A stretch of 33,198 bases of DNA from Planctomycetia bacterium (GTDB lineage: Bacteria; Planctomycetota; Planctomycetia; Pirellulales; S012-138): the NCBI GenBank assembly GCA_016177915.1, contig JACOUI010000067.1, positions 1 through 33,198 of the forward strand, read 5' to 3'. The notes beneath the pieces are model-generated. The model made no database searches, had not been told where the DNA came from, and worked only from the letters and a program-made list of their open reading frames with translations. The number at the start of each line of letters is the position of its first letter. Position 1 is the stretch's first letter. The position numbers and the translations under genes were made by a program. Shown in pieces: positions 8,201-17,100 of this stretch.

Positions 8201-10472
8201 GCGACAGGCGTCGGTCGGCCTTGCCGTCGCCGTCGAGGTCCTCGGCGTAGATCACGTCCGGCGCGGCAGTGACGAGCACGCCCTTGCGCCACGGCATGAC
8301 GCCCGTCGGGAATGGCACGTCTTCGAGAAACAGCGTCGACGTTTCGTACTTGCCGTCGCCGTCGCGGTCTTCGAGAAAGCGGACACGGCCGCCGGGCTTG
8401 CCCTGGCCGTCGATGCCCAGAGGGTAATCGGCCATTTCGGCGACCCACAGCTTGCCGTCGGGTCCGAAGGCGAAAGCAACGGGGTCCATGACGAGCGGCT
8501 CGGCGGCGACCAGTTCGACGACAAACCCGTCGCGCGGCTTGAGCGAGCGGAGCGCCGCCGCCGGATCGAGCGGCCGCGGCGGCAATTCGCTCAGCGCGAG
8601 GATTGCGTGAAACGAGCGGCGATCGACGAGGTCGGGAAGCGCGGCGGTGTCCTCGTTTTGCACGAAGACGTGCCGCGAGTGGAACCAGGCCCCGTTGTCC
8701 GTGCCGTCCGCGCGGACGAAAGGCGGAATTGCTTTGGCGGCGTCCGTCATGCCGCGCGTGGCGGCCACGACCTTCCGCGACCAGCCCGTCTCCGGCGAGT
8801 CCCACAGCCACGCGCCATAGCGGACGGCGTTCGACAAGAGCACGTCGTCGCGCCCATCGTCGTCGAGGTCCACGAGGCGTACTCCCCTATCGCGGCCGGT
8901 TTCGGAGACGAGCGTGACGCCGTCGGGCAACTCAAAGGGCAGCTTGTCCCAGCGCTTGTCAGCCTTCAGCCAGCGGAAGACGCCGCTCTGACGCGAGTTG
9001 CCGATCAATAACTCGCACGTGCCGTCGCCGTCCAGGTCGCGTAGCCGCAGGCCGGCGTCCTTGCCGCCGTCGTTGGTTTCAATCGGCCGATGTCCTGCGG
9101 CCCGCGGCAGGCGCGTCATGCCGTCGGCTTCGATGACCCATTCCCCGCCGCGAAACGTGGCGGCCAGCGATTTTTCGCCGGAGCCGTAGAGCATTGTGGC
9201 CGCGCCCGTCTCGTCGATGACGCTGAATCGGACGTGCCCAGGAAAAAATCCCTCGGGCGGCACATCGCCCGGCAGCGGCGTGGACGTTTTCTTCCACGCC
9301 CGATCCTTGGGCGACCAGACTTTCGTGACGGGCCATTTGCGGTTGAGCGAAACGACGTCCATAAAGCCGTCGCCGTTGACGTCCACGAGCCGCACGCCGT
9401 TGTCGCCGCCTTTTTCGTCGCGCAGCGGCGTTCCTTCCAGCAGCCCCTGCGTGAGCCGGTCGTAGGCCTCGCGGAACGTAAGGAACTTCACTTTCCGTCC
9501 GTGCGTCTTTTCCGCGTGGTCGATCAGGTCGACGACCTGCTCGGCCTTGATCCAACCGTGCGGATGAAAGACGAGGTTTAACACGCCCTGCTCGACGACG
9601 GTCACGTCGAGTGCTGCTTTCCAATCCTGCACCGTCACGGGGTTGAACGGCTTTTGACGGTGCTGGGCCGACCAGTCGCTCGGCGCCAGGCAGGGAAACT
9701 CCCAGCAGAGGCGGTTGATGACATACGGATACGGATAGTCCTCGATCGTGTTGGCAAACGTGCGATCGGCCGGCAGATACTTGCGGAACTTGTCCTGCCC
9801 GTCGGCGTCGATCACCAGCTCGCGCGGCAGCGCGGGATCGTTGGAGGTGAGCACGTTGAAAACCGACGAATCCAGGGCCAGATAATTCCCCGCGGCGGTC
9901 GTCTTGTTGAAGATTTCGGCGTAGAACCGCGGGCTGACCGTGTTGAGCGAATCGCAGCAGGGCATGCGAAAAGCGACCGGCTGGCTGTCGGCGATCTGGC
10001 CCACGAGGTCGATGCAGCGGTCGACCGTGGATTTGGCGGCGGAGAAGTTGTTTTTCTGCAGGAGGGGGCAAGGGTGATCGACGGTGTGGACCTCGATCGA
10101 GAGCCCCTCTTTGAGCCAGGCCTGGATTTGCGGCGAGGCCGGGTCGATGTTGCAGGTCATGATGCTGAGGGGCGCGCGGCCGTCGATTCTCTTAAGGCGG
10201 TCGAGGATCGGGCGGAAGAAGGCCTCGTAGCGCGCTGGGTCGCGCATGTCGTCGATGGCCAGCACGACCACCGCCTCGACGCCCTCCTCGCCCACCCACT
10301 GCGGTGTCGTCAGCCGGGCGAACCCGCGATGGACGTAGTACGGGTTGTTCTCGTCGAGGTAGGCCAGGCGGTTGGCGTCGCCGGCCGCGGCGGTCGCGGC
10401 CAATGTCAGAAATGAAAATGCGACGATCGCCGTCGTTGCGATCGCGGCGACAAATCGAGAGCGATTGGACAT
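5295..10472 (-). CDS. Giant secreted NodB-like / VCBS / PVC-type heme-binding / CBM-like fusion protein
   Basis: The protein has 1725 residues. The start at 10472 is chosen because a signal peptide begins there (MSNRSRFVAAIATTAIVAFS to about residue 32); an in-frame ATG at 10523, 4 bp after the small coiled-coil gene, is an alternative. Domain order: residues of about 33-350 resemble a polysaccharide deacetylase, with a conserved Asp pair (VLAIDDMRD), the HxxxH motif (EVHTVDHPCPL) and a late FHPHGW. About 360-640 hold FG-GAP/VCBS repeats with DxDxDG loops (DVNGDGFMDV, DLDGDGTCEL, DLDDDGRDDV). About 655-1050 is a propeller of the planctomycete membrane-bound dehydrogenase type (GPDGKLWVAEMADYP). 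About 1080-1440 are HEAT repeats. Heme is bound at C1457-S-V-C-H1461. The last 120 residues look like a CBM6/35-type lectin domain. Probable role: envelope or secreted redox enzyme acting on polysaccharide. The substrate is unknown. Confidence 0.88.
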   Translation of the reverse strand: MSNRSRFVAAIATTAIVAFSFLTLAATAAAGDANRLAYLDENNPYYVHRGFARLTTPQWVGEEGVEAVVVLAIDDMRDPARYEAFFRPILDRLKRIDGRAPLSIMTCNIDPASPQIQAWLKEGLSIEVHTVDHPCPLLQKNNFSAAKSTVDRCIDLVGQIADSQPVAFRMPCCDSLNTVSPRFYAEIFNKTTAAGNYLALDSSVFNVLTSNDPALPRELVIDADGQDKFRKYLPADRTFANTIEDYPYPYVINRLCWEFPCLAPSDWSAQHRQKPFNPVTVQDWKAALDVTVVEQGVLNLVFHPHGWIKAEQVVDLIDHAEKTHGRKVKFLTFREAYDRLTQGLLEGTPLRDEKGGDNGVRLVDVNGDGFMDVVSLNRKWPVTKVWSPKDRAWKKTSTPLPGDVPPEGFFPGHVRFSVIDETGAATMLYGSGEKSLAATFRGGEWVIEADGMTRLPRAAGHRPIETNDGGKDAGLRLRDLDGDGTCELLIGNSRQSGVFRWLKADKRWDKLPFELPDGVTLVSETGRDRGVRLVDLDDDGRDDVLLSNAVRYGAWLWDSPETGWSRKVVAATRGMTDAAKAIPPFVRADGTDNGAWFHSRHVFVQNEDTAALPDLVDRRSFHAILALSELPPRPLDPAAALRSLKPRDGFVVELVAAEPLVMDPVAFAFGPDGKLWVAEMADYPLGIDGQGKPGGRVRFLEDRDGDGKYETSTLFLEDVPFPTGVMPWRKGVLVTAAPDVIYAEDLDGDGKADRRLSLFTGFSEGNQQHRVNGLVWGLDNWVHLANGDSGGKVKSLKTGQEVNISGRDIRIRPDDGAIDVTTGQAQFGRCRDDWGDWFGCNNSRPMYHYVLDDYYLRRNPHFAPPDPRSDVSVAPGAAPVFPASRTVERFNDFDRANRFTSACSVTIYRDSLFGPAFAGNAFLSEPVHNLVHREVMREDGVTFKSQRAPDEQRSEFLVSTDNWFRPTTIQTGPDGALWIADMYRHVIEHPQWIPDHWQKRLDLRAGHDRGRIYRVYPVGQKPRPVPRLDKLDTAQLVAALDTESGWQRDMAQQLLIQRADKSAVPLLEQQAAGSARPLCRLHSLGTLDGLAAISPVTLVRGLKDEHPGVRRHAARLCENLKERPAELLQKLAALADDPDPAVRMQVAYTLGAVADRSSGVVLGRMLSADGGDRFLVAAIMSSVHKGNIDGLLAEFLQNTPPDESTRHHLDALLAVAAGLKSDSALATLLEAVTQPTEGRHATWQFAALATLLDALARHNRPLEKLQKDGDSRLRATLSRLPTLFSAARMLAADASAAESDRAAAVAVLGRGPNGVEPDLDLFSVLLSPQSAPSLQQAAVSALARVRHDRVPAILLARWKESSPTLRPQLLDALLAREAWHGPLLAALESGDMEASALDAARRQRLLDSKVVDMRNRAQKLFAVASSSDRQKIIAQYQSALAGKADLDRGATLFQKTCSVCHKLGGIGHEVGPDLAALADKSPEALLVAVLDPNRAVESRYTAYTVLTKDGVSTTGLLSAETTASITLKAQEGKELTVLRGDIEQLASSGKSTMPEGIEKDLKAQDLADIIAYVRTKVPLPPRKTFAGNDPALVRPAADGSLLLDTSTCEIYGSTLVLEETYKNLGYWSSLDDQAVWRIEVPKDGRYAVHLDWACHTGTAVNTALIESAGRVLAVKVGGTGTWDDYRQAEVGTMELSAGQHRLVMQADRRIQGALIDLRSIKLVPK

Positions 10473-10527
10473 CGCGAAACCCCGGCTCGGCCGTTGACTT
10501 GGATTGTTCAGCCAGTTCCTCATTCCG

Positions 10528-10698
10528 TCACGAGCTTTTCAGCTTCGCCACTTCGGCCTCGAGCTCAGCGATTTCCTTCTCCAGCCGCGTGATCTCTTCA
10601 GGCTCGTCGCGCTGCGCCTTGGCGCCGGCAAGCTGCTGCCGGAGCTGCTGCAGCTTGTGGTGCGCGAGGTCGAGCCGCTTTTTCGCCTTTTTGTCCAT
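10528..10698 (-). CDS. Small coiled-coil protein, 56 residues
   Basis: The minus strand encodes a 56-residue protein starting MDKKAKKRLDLAHHKLQQLR and ending with the coiled-coil stretch EEITRLEKEIAELEAEVAKL. It is almost all helix, rich in Lys, Glu, Gln and Leu, with Leu/Ile at heptad spacing. The stop (10528-10530) is 4 bp before an in-frame ATG of the giant heme protein and 55 bp before its preferred start, so the two are probably co-transcribed. I recall similar short Lys-rich coiled coils beside other planctomycete genes, without a known function. It may be a structural partner or simply a conserved small protein. The composition is strongly protein-like and the reading frame clean, so I consider it real. 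Confidence 0.7.
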   Translation of the reverse strand: MDKKAKKRLDLAHHKLQQLRQQLAGAKAQRDEPEEITRLEKEIAELEAEVAKLKSS

Positions 10699-10880
10699 CG
10701 CGGCCCCCCTGTAAGCTGCCTGCCCTGTGGCCCATCATCGGCCGGCGCAACGTGCGCAGCAAGTGGCTGGCGTCCGATGCTGCCGGCGGAATGGAAACCG
10801 GCGAACTGCGATTGCCGATGGGGCCGCCGGCCATAAGATACAATCGCGTGGAGCGCAATCCGCGCACGAATGCCCCGGCT

Positions 10881-10904
10881 CCGTCTCGCGGAGCGAGACG
10901 GCTA
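10881..10904 (-). repeat. GC-TCC-GC hairpin element, copy B
   Basis: On the minus strand this reads TAGCC followed by a perfect hairpin: CCGTCTCGC, loop TCC, GCGAGACGG (9-bp stem; the CC of TAGCC is the start of the stem). It lies only 12 bp before the msrP start codon, inside the 218-bp gap between divergent genes. The plus strand also holds TACAAT at 10903-10908, which could be a -10 box, but no matching -35 was found. Related copies are at 17180-17202 and 13994-14018. Confidence 0.65.
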
Positions 10905-10916
10905 CAATGAACCGCC

Positions 10917-11939
10917 ATGTTCATCCACAAGCCACGCCCTTTCGATCCCGTCGGCGGCACGGAAACGCCGGAGCGCGTCGCGCTGGCCCACCGCAGTTTG
11001 GCCCGCCGCCGGTTGACCCGCCGCGCGTTTGGCATTTCGCTCGTGGGCGGGGGAATCGCCGCCGCCGGATACGCCGGCTACCGCTGGCTCCGCGGGCGGG
11101 ACGAAGACGTGCTTGCGGCCGGACGCCCCGACGACGAAACGCTGCGGCGCGTCGCGCCGTTCTTCCCCGCTCACCGCGACGAGCGATTCACCTACGGCCG
11201 GCCCGAAACCGTCGAAGTCGAGGCCGCCCGGTACACGAACTTCTATGAGTTTTCCAGGAGCAAGTGGTCCTGGCGGTACGTCGAGCCGTTTCGCACGGAG
11301 CCTTGGACCCTGTCGATCGGCGGCCTGTGCCGCAATCCGATGACGCTGGCCATGGACGATCTCCTCGCGCGCTTCGCCCGGGAACTCTGCGAGCGGCAGT
11401 ATCGGCACCGCTGCGTGGAGCGCTGGGCGATGGCCATCCCGTGGACCGGCCTCCCGCTCAAGGCCGTTCTGCAAGCGGCCGATCCGCTCGCCGCGGCCAC
11501 GCACGTGCGGTTCGTTTCCTTCCAGCACCCGGACCAGGAACCCCGCCAGGCCCCCGCCACGGCCGACGCCAGTTTTCCGTGGCCCTACACCGAGGGCCTG
11601 ACGATGGCCGAGGCCGCCTGCGAGCTGCCGTTTCTGGCCGTGGGCATGTACGGCCACGCGCTCCTCAAGCAGCACGGGGCGCCCCTGCGGCTCGTCGTTC
11701 CCTGGAAGTACGGCTACAAGTCGATCAAGTCGATCGAGAGGATCGAATGGGTGGACCGGCAGCCGCTGCCCTTCTGGACCGAGGTCGATCCAAGGTCCTA
11801 TCCCTTCACGTCGAACGTGGACCCCTCCGGCACCATTCCCTGGTCGCAGAAGCGCGAAGAGATGCTGGGGACGGGCGAGGAGTTTCCTACGCAGCTCTAC
11901 AACGGGTACGAGAAATACGTCGCGCACCTTTACCGTTGA
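10917..11939 (+). CDS. msrP: Protein-methionine-sulfoxide reductase catalytic subunit (YedY/MsrP-type molybdoenzyme)
   Basis: The protein has 340 residues, usual for the family. It belongs to the sulfite-oxidase fold with molybdopterin. C166 in RHRCVERWAM corresponds to the Mo-ligating cysteine. The N-terminus has a twin-arginine motif (LTRRAFGISLVGGG) and a hydrophobic stretch, so it is exported folded by Tat. MsrP repairs oxidised methionines in envelope proteins using electrons from the membrane heme protein MsrQ. No msrQ lies next to it; its neighbours are a divergent coiled-coil gene and a convergent toroid gene whose stop codon is 13 bp away. Electron supply from the quinone pool or another membrane partner elsewhere is inferred. 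No Shine-Dalgarno sequence is evident before the ATG. Other Tat-exported sulfite-oxidase-fold enzymes are the main alternative. Confidence 0.9.
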   Translation: MFIHKPRPFDPVGGTETPERVALAHRSLARRRLTRRAFGISLVGGGIAAAGYAGYRWLRGRDEDVLAAGRPDDETLRRVAPFFPAHRDERFTYGRPETVEVEAARYTNFYEFSRSKWSWRYVEPFRTEPWTLSIGGLCRNPMTLAMDDLLARFARELCERQYRHRCVERWAMAIPWTGLPLKAVLQAADPLAAATHVRFVSFQHPDQEPRQAPATADASFPWPYTEGLTMAEAACELPFLAVGMYGHALLKQHGAPLRLVVPWKYGYKSIKSIERIEWVDRQPLPFWTEVDPRSYPFTSNVDPSGTIPWSQKREEMLGTGEEFPTQLYNGYEKYVAHLYR

Positions 11940-11952
11940 GAAGAGGCGCGCA

Positions 11953-13869
11953 TCATTCCGCCGCCACCGTGCGATAGAGCGGCATGTGCCGATAGTACAC
12001 TTCCAGGATGCAAATCGACAGGGCCGTCTGATAAAGCCGGCCGCCGCTGCCCGAGTGCCCCCCGCGCGGGTCCCAGCTACCTGCCTCGTGCCCCTCCGTG
12101 CTCTGGCTCTTCACGATCAGGTCGCGCATCTCGTCGTTCCACTTCTTCCACCGCTCGCCGCCGATGTGGTGCATGACCTGCGTGGCATAGTAATAGTAGT
12201 ACACGTCCCCCGACCCTTTGTTGGGCGAGTGCTCCTTCAGCAGCCAGTCGCACCCGGTCGTCAAGCCGACGTGGTTCGCCGGCCAGCCCGTGTACTGCCG
12301 GCACAAAAGCGCCTCGGCCGTCATCACGTGCGAGGGTCCGTGGCCGGGCATGTAGGCGTACTGGCTGCCGGTGTAGTCGCACTGCGCCATGTCGAGGTAT
12401 TGCTTGGCCGCGTCGATGACCTTCTCGGGCACGTTGAGGTAGGCCATCTGGCCGCTGCGCAGGGCCATGAGCTGCCAGCCGACGACGCTGGTGTCGCCCT
12501 GTTGGCGGGGCGCGTAGCGCCAGCCGCCCTCGGAGTGCTGCGCCTTGACGATAAAATCGAGCGCCAACTGGGCCGGCTTGCGGAGCTTTTCGTCGCGGGT
12601 CAGCGCGAAGGCCTCGCAAAGCACGATGGCCGCCTGGCCGTGGGCGTACATCCGCCCGAATCCCGGTCCCTGCAAGTCGCCGTTGGCCGACTGCGCGCTG
12701 ACCAGCCAATCGAGGCCCTTTTGCACCGACTCCTTGTATCGGCCCTTCAGGTGCGTTTCGCCGGCGCCGAGGAAGGGCAAAAGGGCCAGCGCCGTGCCCG
12801 CGGTGTCGCTCATCACGCCGGTGCTGCGGCATTTGCCGCGGCAATCGGGGTGTTGGTTGAAGGCGTGCAAGCTCCAGCTTCCGTTGGCGTTCTGGTGCCT
12901 CGCGAGCCACTCCAGGCCGCGCGTCACGGCGGCTTCGCTGGCGGTTGTCGCCCCCTCGCGCAGCGCGATTCGCGTCCGCGATTCGGGCGAGCGGCCGGCA
13001 AAGGGCGACTTTCCGCCGCTCCCCTCCAACGCGCCCAGCGGATACGGCGCCGGCTCCAGCCCGGGCAACGCCCCCAGCTCAAACGGCACGCCGAAGCCCG
13101 CCTCCGGCCCGGCCGGCTCGGGTTTGGCCAGGTCGTCGAGCCTCATCGCGCCGGGGTCGTCGAAGTTCAGGGGATCGAGTTCGGGTTCATCCTCGAATCC
13201 CCCCTCGCTGATCCGGTCGCTGATCCGCACGGAGAGCGTCAGCGGCCGCTCTTTGTCCTGCAGCGGCTGGAACAGGACGAACGCCAGCAGGATCAAAAGC
13301 GCCATGTGGATCACGGCGCTGGCGATCCAGGCGATCAAAAAGCCCAGCGAATCGCGGAACCAGACCTTCACGGCCCCTTCCCGCTCGATCGCCTCGATGC
13401 GGGCGCGGACGGGTCCGGGCCTGGCGGCCGCGAGCTGCCGCGCCGGCGGCGCAGGAGGCGCCACGGGAACAATCGCGGCAGGCACGATTCGCGCGGGCCG
13501 GGGCCGTGGCTGCGGCGCCGTGGGTGGGGGGCTCGCTCGCGCCGCCTCGAGCGCCGCGGGAAGGATTTCCGCCGACAGCCCGCGCTGCGCAAGGAGCCGC
13601 TTGGCTTCGCGTTCCTCCTCTTCGGTGAGCTCGATGCTCGCCCCGCACCGCCAGCAATCGGCCGTCATCAGCCAGAGGCGGATGGACATCGGGGACTTGC
13701 AGTCGGGGCAGGCGCAGGACAGCACCTCGCCGTCCAGCCAAAACCGCAGCCGCAGCGATCCGAACTCGCCGGATTCGCCCGGCGCGGGTTCGGCCGGCGC
13801 GGGCAGCGGCGGAGTTTGGCCGCGGGCGGGGACCAACTCCATTTCGAAGCTGCTGTCGGTGGTAGACAT
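11953..13869 (-). CDS. Zinc-ribbon membrane protein with squalene-cyclase-like alpha/alpha toroid
   Basis: The protein has 638 residues from the ATG at 13869; the frame is open further upstream but that part looks non-coding. Residues of about 50-77 hold a Cys-rich ribbon (CACPDC, later DCWRCG). A Pro/Ala/Arg-rich linker follows, then one membrane segment at about 174-202 (FLIAWIASAVIHMALLILLA). From about residue 305 to the end it is a prenyltransferase/squalene-oxidase repeat domain with characteristic motifs (GLEWLARHQNANGSW, LDWLVSAQSANGDL, IVKAQHSEGGWRYAP). These repeats usually build a double helical barrel; in planctomycetes such soluble toroids are common and their substrate is unknown. 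The classic DxDD catalytic motif of squalene-hopene cyclase is not seen, so cyclase activity is not claimed. It is convergent with msrP. Confidence 0.85.
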   Translation of the reverse strand: MSTTDSSFEMELVPARGQTPPLPAPAEPAPGESGEFGSLRLRFWLDGEVLSCACPDCKSPMSIRLWLMTADCWRCGASIELTEEEEREAKRLLAQRGLSAEILPAALEAARASPPPTAPQPRPRPARIVPAAIVPVAPPAPPARQLAAARPGPVRARIEAIEREGAVKVWFRDSLGFLIAWIASAVIHMALLILLAFVLFQPLQDKERPLTLSVRISDRISEGGFEDEPELDPLNFDDPGAMRLDDLAKPEPAGPEAGFGVPFELGALPGLEPAPYPLGALEGSGGKSPFAGRSPESRTRIALREGATTASEAAVTRGLEWLARHQNANGSWSLHAFNQHPDCRGKCRSTGVMSDTAGTALALLPFLGAGETHLKGRYKESVQKGLDWLVSAQSANGDLQGPGFGRMYAHGQAAIVLCEAFALTRDEKLRKPAQLALDFIVKAQHSEGGWRYAPRQQGDTSVVGWQLMALRSGQMAYLNVPEKVIDAAKQYLDMAQCDYTGSQYAYMPGHGPSHVMTAEALLCRQYTGWPANHVGLTTGCDWLLKEHSPNKGSGDVYYYYYATQVMHHIGGERWKKWNDEMRDLIVKSQSTEGHEAGSWDPRGGHSGSGGRLYQTALSICILEVYYRHMPLYRTVAAE

Positions 13870-13993
13870 GTGCGCGTCTTCTCTGCCGAACGGCGATCGT
13901 GCACTGCCAGTTGAGAGTTTACACGGTTTCGGTCCGGCAAGGCAACCAGGAAGCGAGTTGCGCCCTCGTTCCGCCCTCGTTCCCAAACCACCT

Positions 13994-14018
13994 CGTTCAC
14001 AAGCTCCGCTTGGGAACG
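13994..14018. repeat. GC-TCC-GC hairpin element, copy C
   Basis: CGTTCACAAGC, loop TCC, GCTTGGGAACG forms an 11-bp stem with one A-G mismatch. A partial duplicate of its left arm (CGTTCCCAAACC) lies just before it at 13978-13990. It sits in the 268-bp gap between the divergent toroid gene and the DUF1549/DUF1553 gene. The rest of the gap holds no gene. Confidence 0.55.
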
Positions 14019-14137
14019 CACTGCACGCTCCGCCTTTGCTTGCTGTGATTATAGGGCGGGTGTAACATAGGCAACTGGCTTGGGTCAACGTTCCTGCCTG
14101 CTGTCCGACCCTCCCGCCTTCGGACCGGACCCCTTCC

Positions 14138-17100
14138 ATGCGTTACGCGTGCGCGATCTTGCTAGTGATGACGGCCGCGAGCGCCGCCGCCGCCGAACCG
14201 GTCGATTACGCCGGGCAAGTCCTGCCGCTCCTGGCGAAGCACTGCATCTCGTGCCACGGTGAAGAAGAGCAGCAGTCGGGCCTGCGGCTGGACGCGGGAA
14301 AGTTGATCCATGACGGGGGCGACCGCGGGCCGGGGATCGTCGCCGGCAAGAGCGGCGAGAGCCTGCTCATCAAGGCCCTGCGCGGCGAGGGCGACCTCAA
14401 GCGGATGCCTTTTGAAAGCGACCCGCTCGGCGACGACGAAATCGCCCTGCTGTCGCGGTGGATCGACGAAGGGGCGAAGTTCCCCGCCGACGAAGTTGTC
14501 CGCCCGGCCCGACGGCCCAAGAGCGACCACTGGTCGTTTCAGCCCGTCCGCAGGCCCGCGCTGCCGGCGGTGAAAAATGCCGAGTGGCCGCGGAGCGCCA
14601 TCGATTACTTCGTTCTGGCGAAGCTCGACCAGATCGGCCTTTCGCCCTCGCCCGAGGCCGGCAAGGAAACGCTCATCCGGCGATTGAGCCTGGACCTACG
14701 GGGCCTCCTGCCGAGCGTTCAGGAAGTGGATGACTTTCTGGCGGACGACCGGCCCGACGCCTACGAGCAGCTCGTCGATCGGCTGCTCGCCTCGCCGCGC
14801 TACGGCGAGCGCTGGGGCCGGCAATGGCTCGACGCCGCCCGCTACGCCGATTCCCACGGCTTCACCATCGACGGCGCCCGCTCCATCTGGAAGTACCGCG
14901 ACTGGGTCATCGGCGCTTTCAACCGCGATTTGCCGTTCGATCAGTTCACGATCGAGCAGCTTGCCGGCGACCTGTTGCCCGGCGCGACGCAGGACCAGAT
15001 CGTCGCCACGGGCTTCCACCGCAACACGCTCATCAACCAGGAGGGCGGCACCGACCAGGAGCAATTCCGCTGCGAGGCGGTGGTCGACCGCGTGGGCACG
15101 ACCGGCTCCGTCTTCCTCGGCCTGACGGTCGGCTGCGCCCAGTGCCACGAGCACAAGTACGACCCGATTTCGCAGCGCGAGTTCTATCAGCTCTTTGCGG
15201 TCTTCAACACCTGTGACGAGCCGACCATTCCCGTGCCCACGGCCGAGGAATCGCAGAACGAACAAATCGCCAAGGCGGCGCTCGCGGCGGCGCAGGCGAA
15301 GCTGGCCGACTACGACAAGGCCGCCCGCGTGCGCCAGCAGGAATGGGAGCAAAAGCTCGCCGCGATGCCGCTCGACGTGAATTGGGTCACGTTCGACCTG
15401 AACGGCCAGTTCAAATCCGACAACGGGGCGACCGTCACGAAGCTGCCCGACGGTTCGTATCTCGCGAGCGGCAAGATTCCGCCCAGCGACACCTACAGCG
15501 CCACGTTCGAGGTGCCGATCAAAGGCGCAACGGCCATTCGCCTGGACGCCCTGACCGACGACAGCCTGCCGGCGAAAGGCCCGGGCCTGGCCGCCAACGG
15601 CAATTTCATCCTCACCGACTTCGAGATCGAGCGCCGCACGCTGGCCGAGCCGGAAAAGCCGATCGAGGCCCCGATCGCGGCCGCCCGGGCGGACCACTGG
15701 CAAGACCGCTTTCCGGTCGAGCACGCCATCGACGACGATCCGGTCAGCACCGGCTGGGCGATCAACGTCGCCGGCGGGAGCTTGAACACGAACCGCCACG
15801 CGATTTTCATCCTCCAGCAGCCGCTGGGCGAGAACGACACGCGCGTCTCGATCACGATCCGGCACGCGCAGCCGAACCACTACAGCCTGGGGCATTTCCG
15901 CGTGTCGATGACGACGGCCCCGGTCGAGGTGCTCGATCTGCCCGCCGACGTCCGCGCCGCCCTCAAAGTCCCGCCGGAAAAGCGCACGCCCGAGCAAACG
16001 CAGATCGTCGCCACGGAGCTGAAGCAGAACGACCCCGCGCGGAAGCCGCTCCAGGACGCCGTCAACCAGCGCAAGCGCGAGCTGGATGCCTTGCAGAAAA
16101 CGTTCGCCACGACGATGGTCATGCGCGAGCAATCCAAGCCCCGTCCGACGCACATCCACATCCGTGGCGACTTCTTGCGGCACGGAGCGCGCGTTTCGCC
16201 GGGCGTGCCGGGCGTGCTCAACAAACTGCCCGAGGACGTCAAAGAGGTCGACCGCCTGTCGTTCGCCCGCTGGCTCGTCGATCCGGCCAACCCGCTGGCG
16301 CCCCGCGTGGCGGTGAACCGCGTCTGGCAGAGCTATTTCGGCAAGGGGATCGTGGAGACGGAGGACGACTTCGGCACGCAAGGCTCGCCGCCGTCGCACG
16401 GGGAGCTTCTCGATTACGTCGCCGACGAGTTCATCCGCCAGGGTTTTAGCTTCAAGGCGCTGCATCGGCTGATCGTCACCTCGGCCACGTACCGGCAGTC
16501 GTCGCGCGTCTCGGCGGAGCACCTGCGTTTGGATCCCTTCAACAAGTGGCTCGCGCGGCAGTCGCGCCTGCGCCTCGAGGCCGAGACGATCCGCGATGCG
16601 GCCCTCGGCGCCGCGGGCCTGTTGTCGGAAAAAATCGGCGGCCCGAGCGTCTTCCCGCCCCAGCCCGCGGGCATCTACAGCTTCACGCAGAACCAGAAAA
16701 ACTGGACGCCCAGCAAAGCCGACGACCGGTTCCGTCGGGGCATGTACACATACTTCTGGCGCTCCAGCCCCGATCCGTTTTTGATGACGTTCGACGCGCC
16801 GGGGCGGAACATCGCCTGCACGCGGCGCGTGCGCTCCAACACGCCGCTGCAGGCCCTGACCTTGGCCAACGACCTGGCGTTCGTGGAAATTTCGCAGGGG
16901 CTGGCCTCGCGGGTGCTGGCCGAGTCGCCGTCGGCAGACACGGCCGAGCGCGTGCGGCACGCCTTCCGGCTTTGCCTGTCGCGGCAGCCCGGCGAGGCCG
17001 AGTGCCAGACGCTTTGCGATTTCGTCGCAGCGCAGCGCGCCCACTACCGCCAGCGGCCCGCCGACGCTAAAAAGATCGTCCCGGCGGCGGTGGCGGGCGC

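Noticed and set aside
6849..9011. 720-codon plus-strand open frame antisense to the giant heme gene
   Set aside because: High-GC shadow frame: composition rich in Arg, Val and His, no domain, no ribosome binding site, and the opposite strand has clear domains.
11953..13869. Toroid protein as a squalene-hopene cyclase
   Set aside because: No DxDD catalytic motif, and it carries a zinc ribbon and one membrane segment unlike cyclases.
14696..17044. 782-codon minus-strand open frame antisense to the DUF1549/DUF1553 gene
   Set aside because: The plus strand is an unmistakable known family; the antisense frame has no recognisable domain and an Arg/Val-rich composition.
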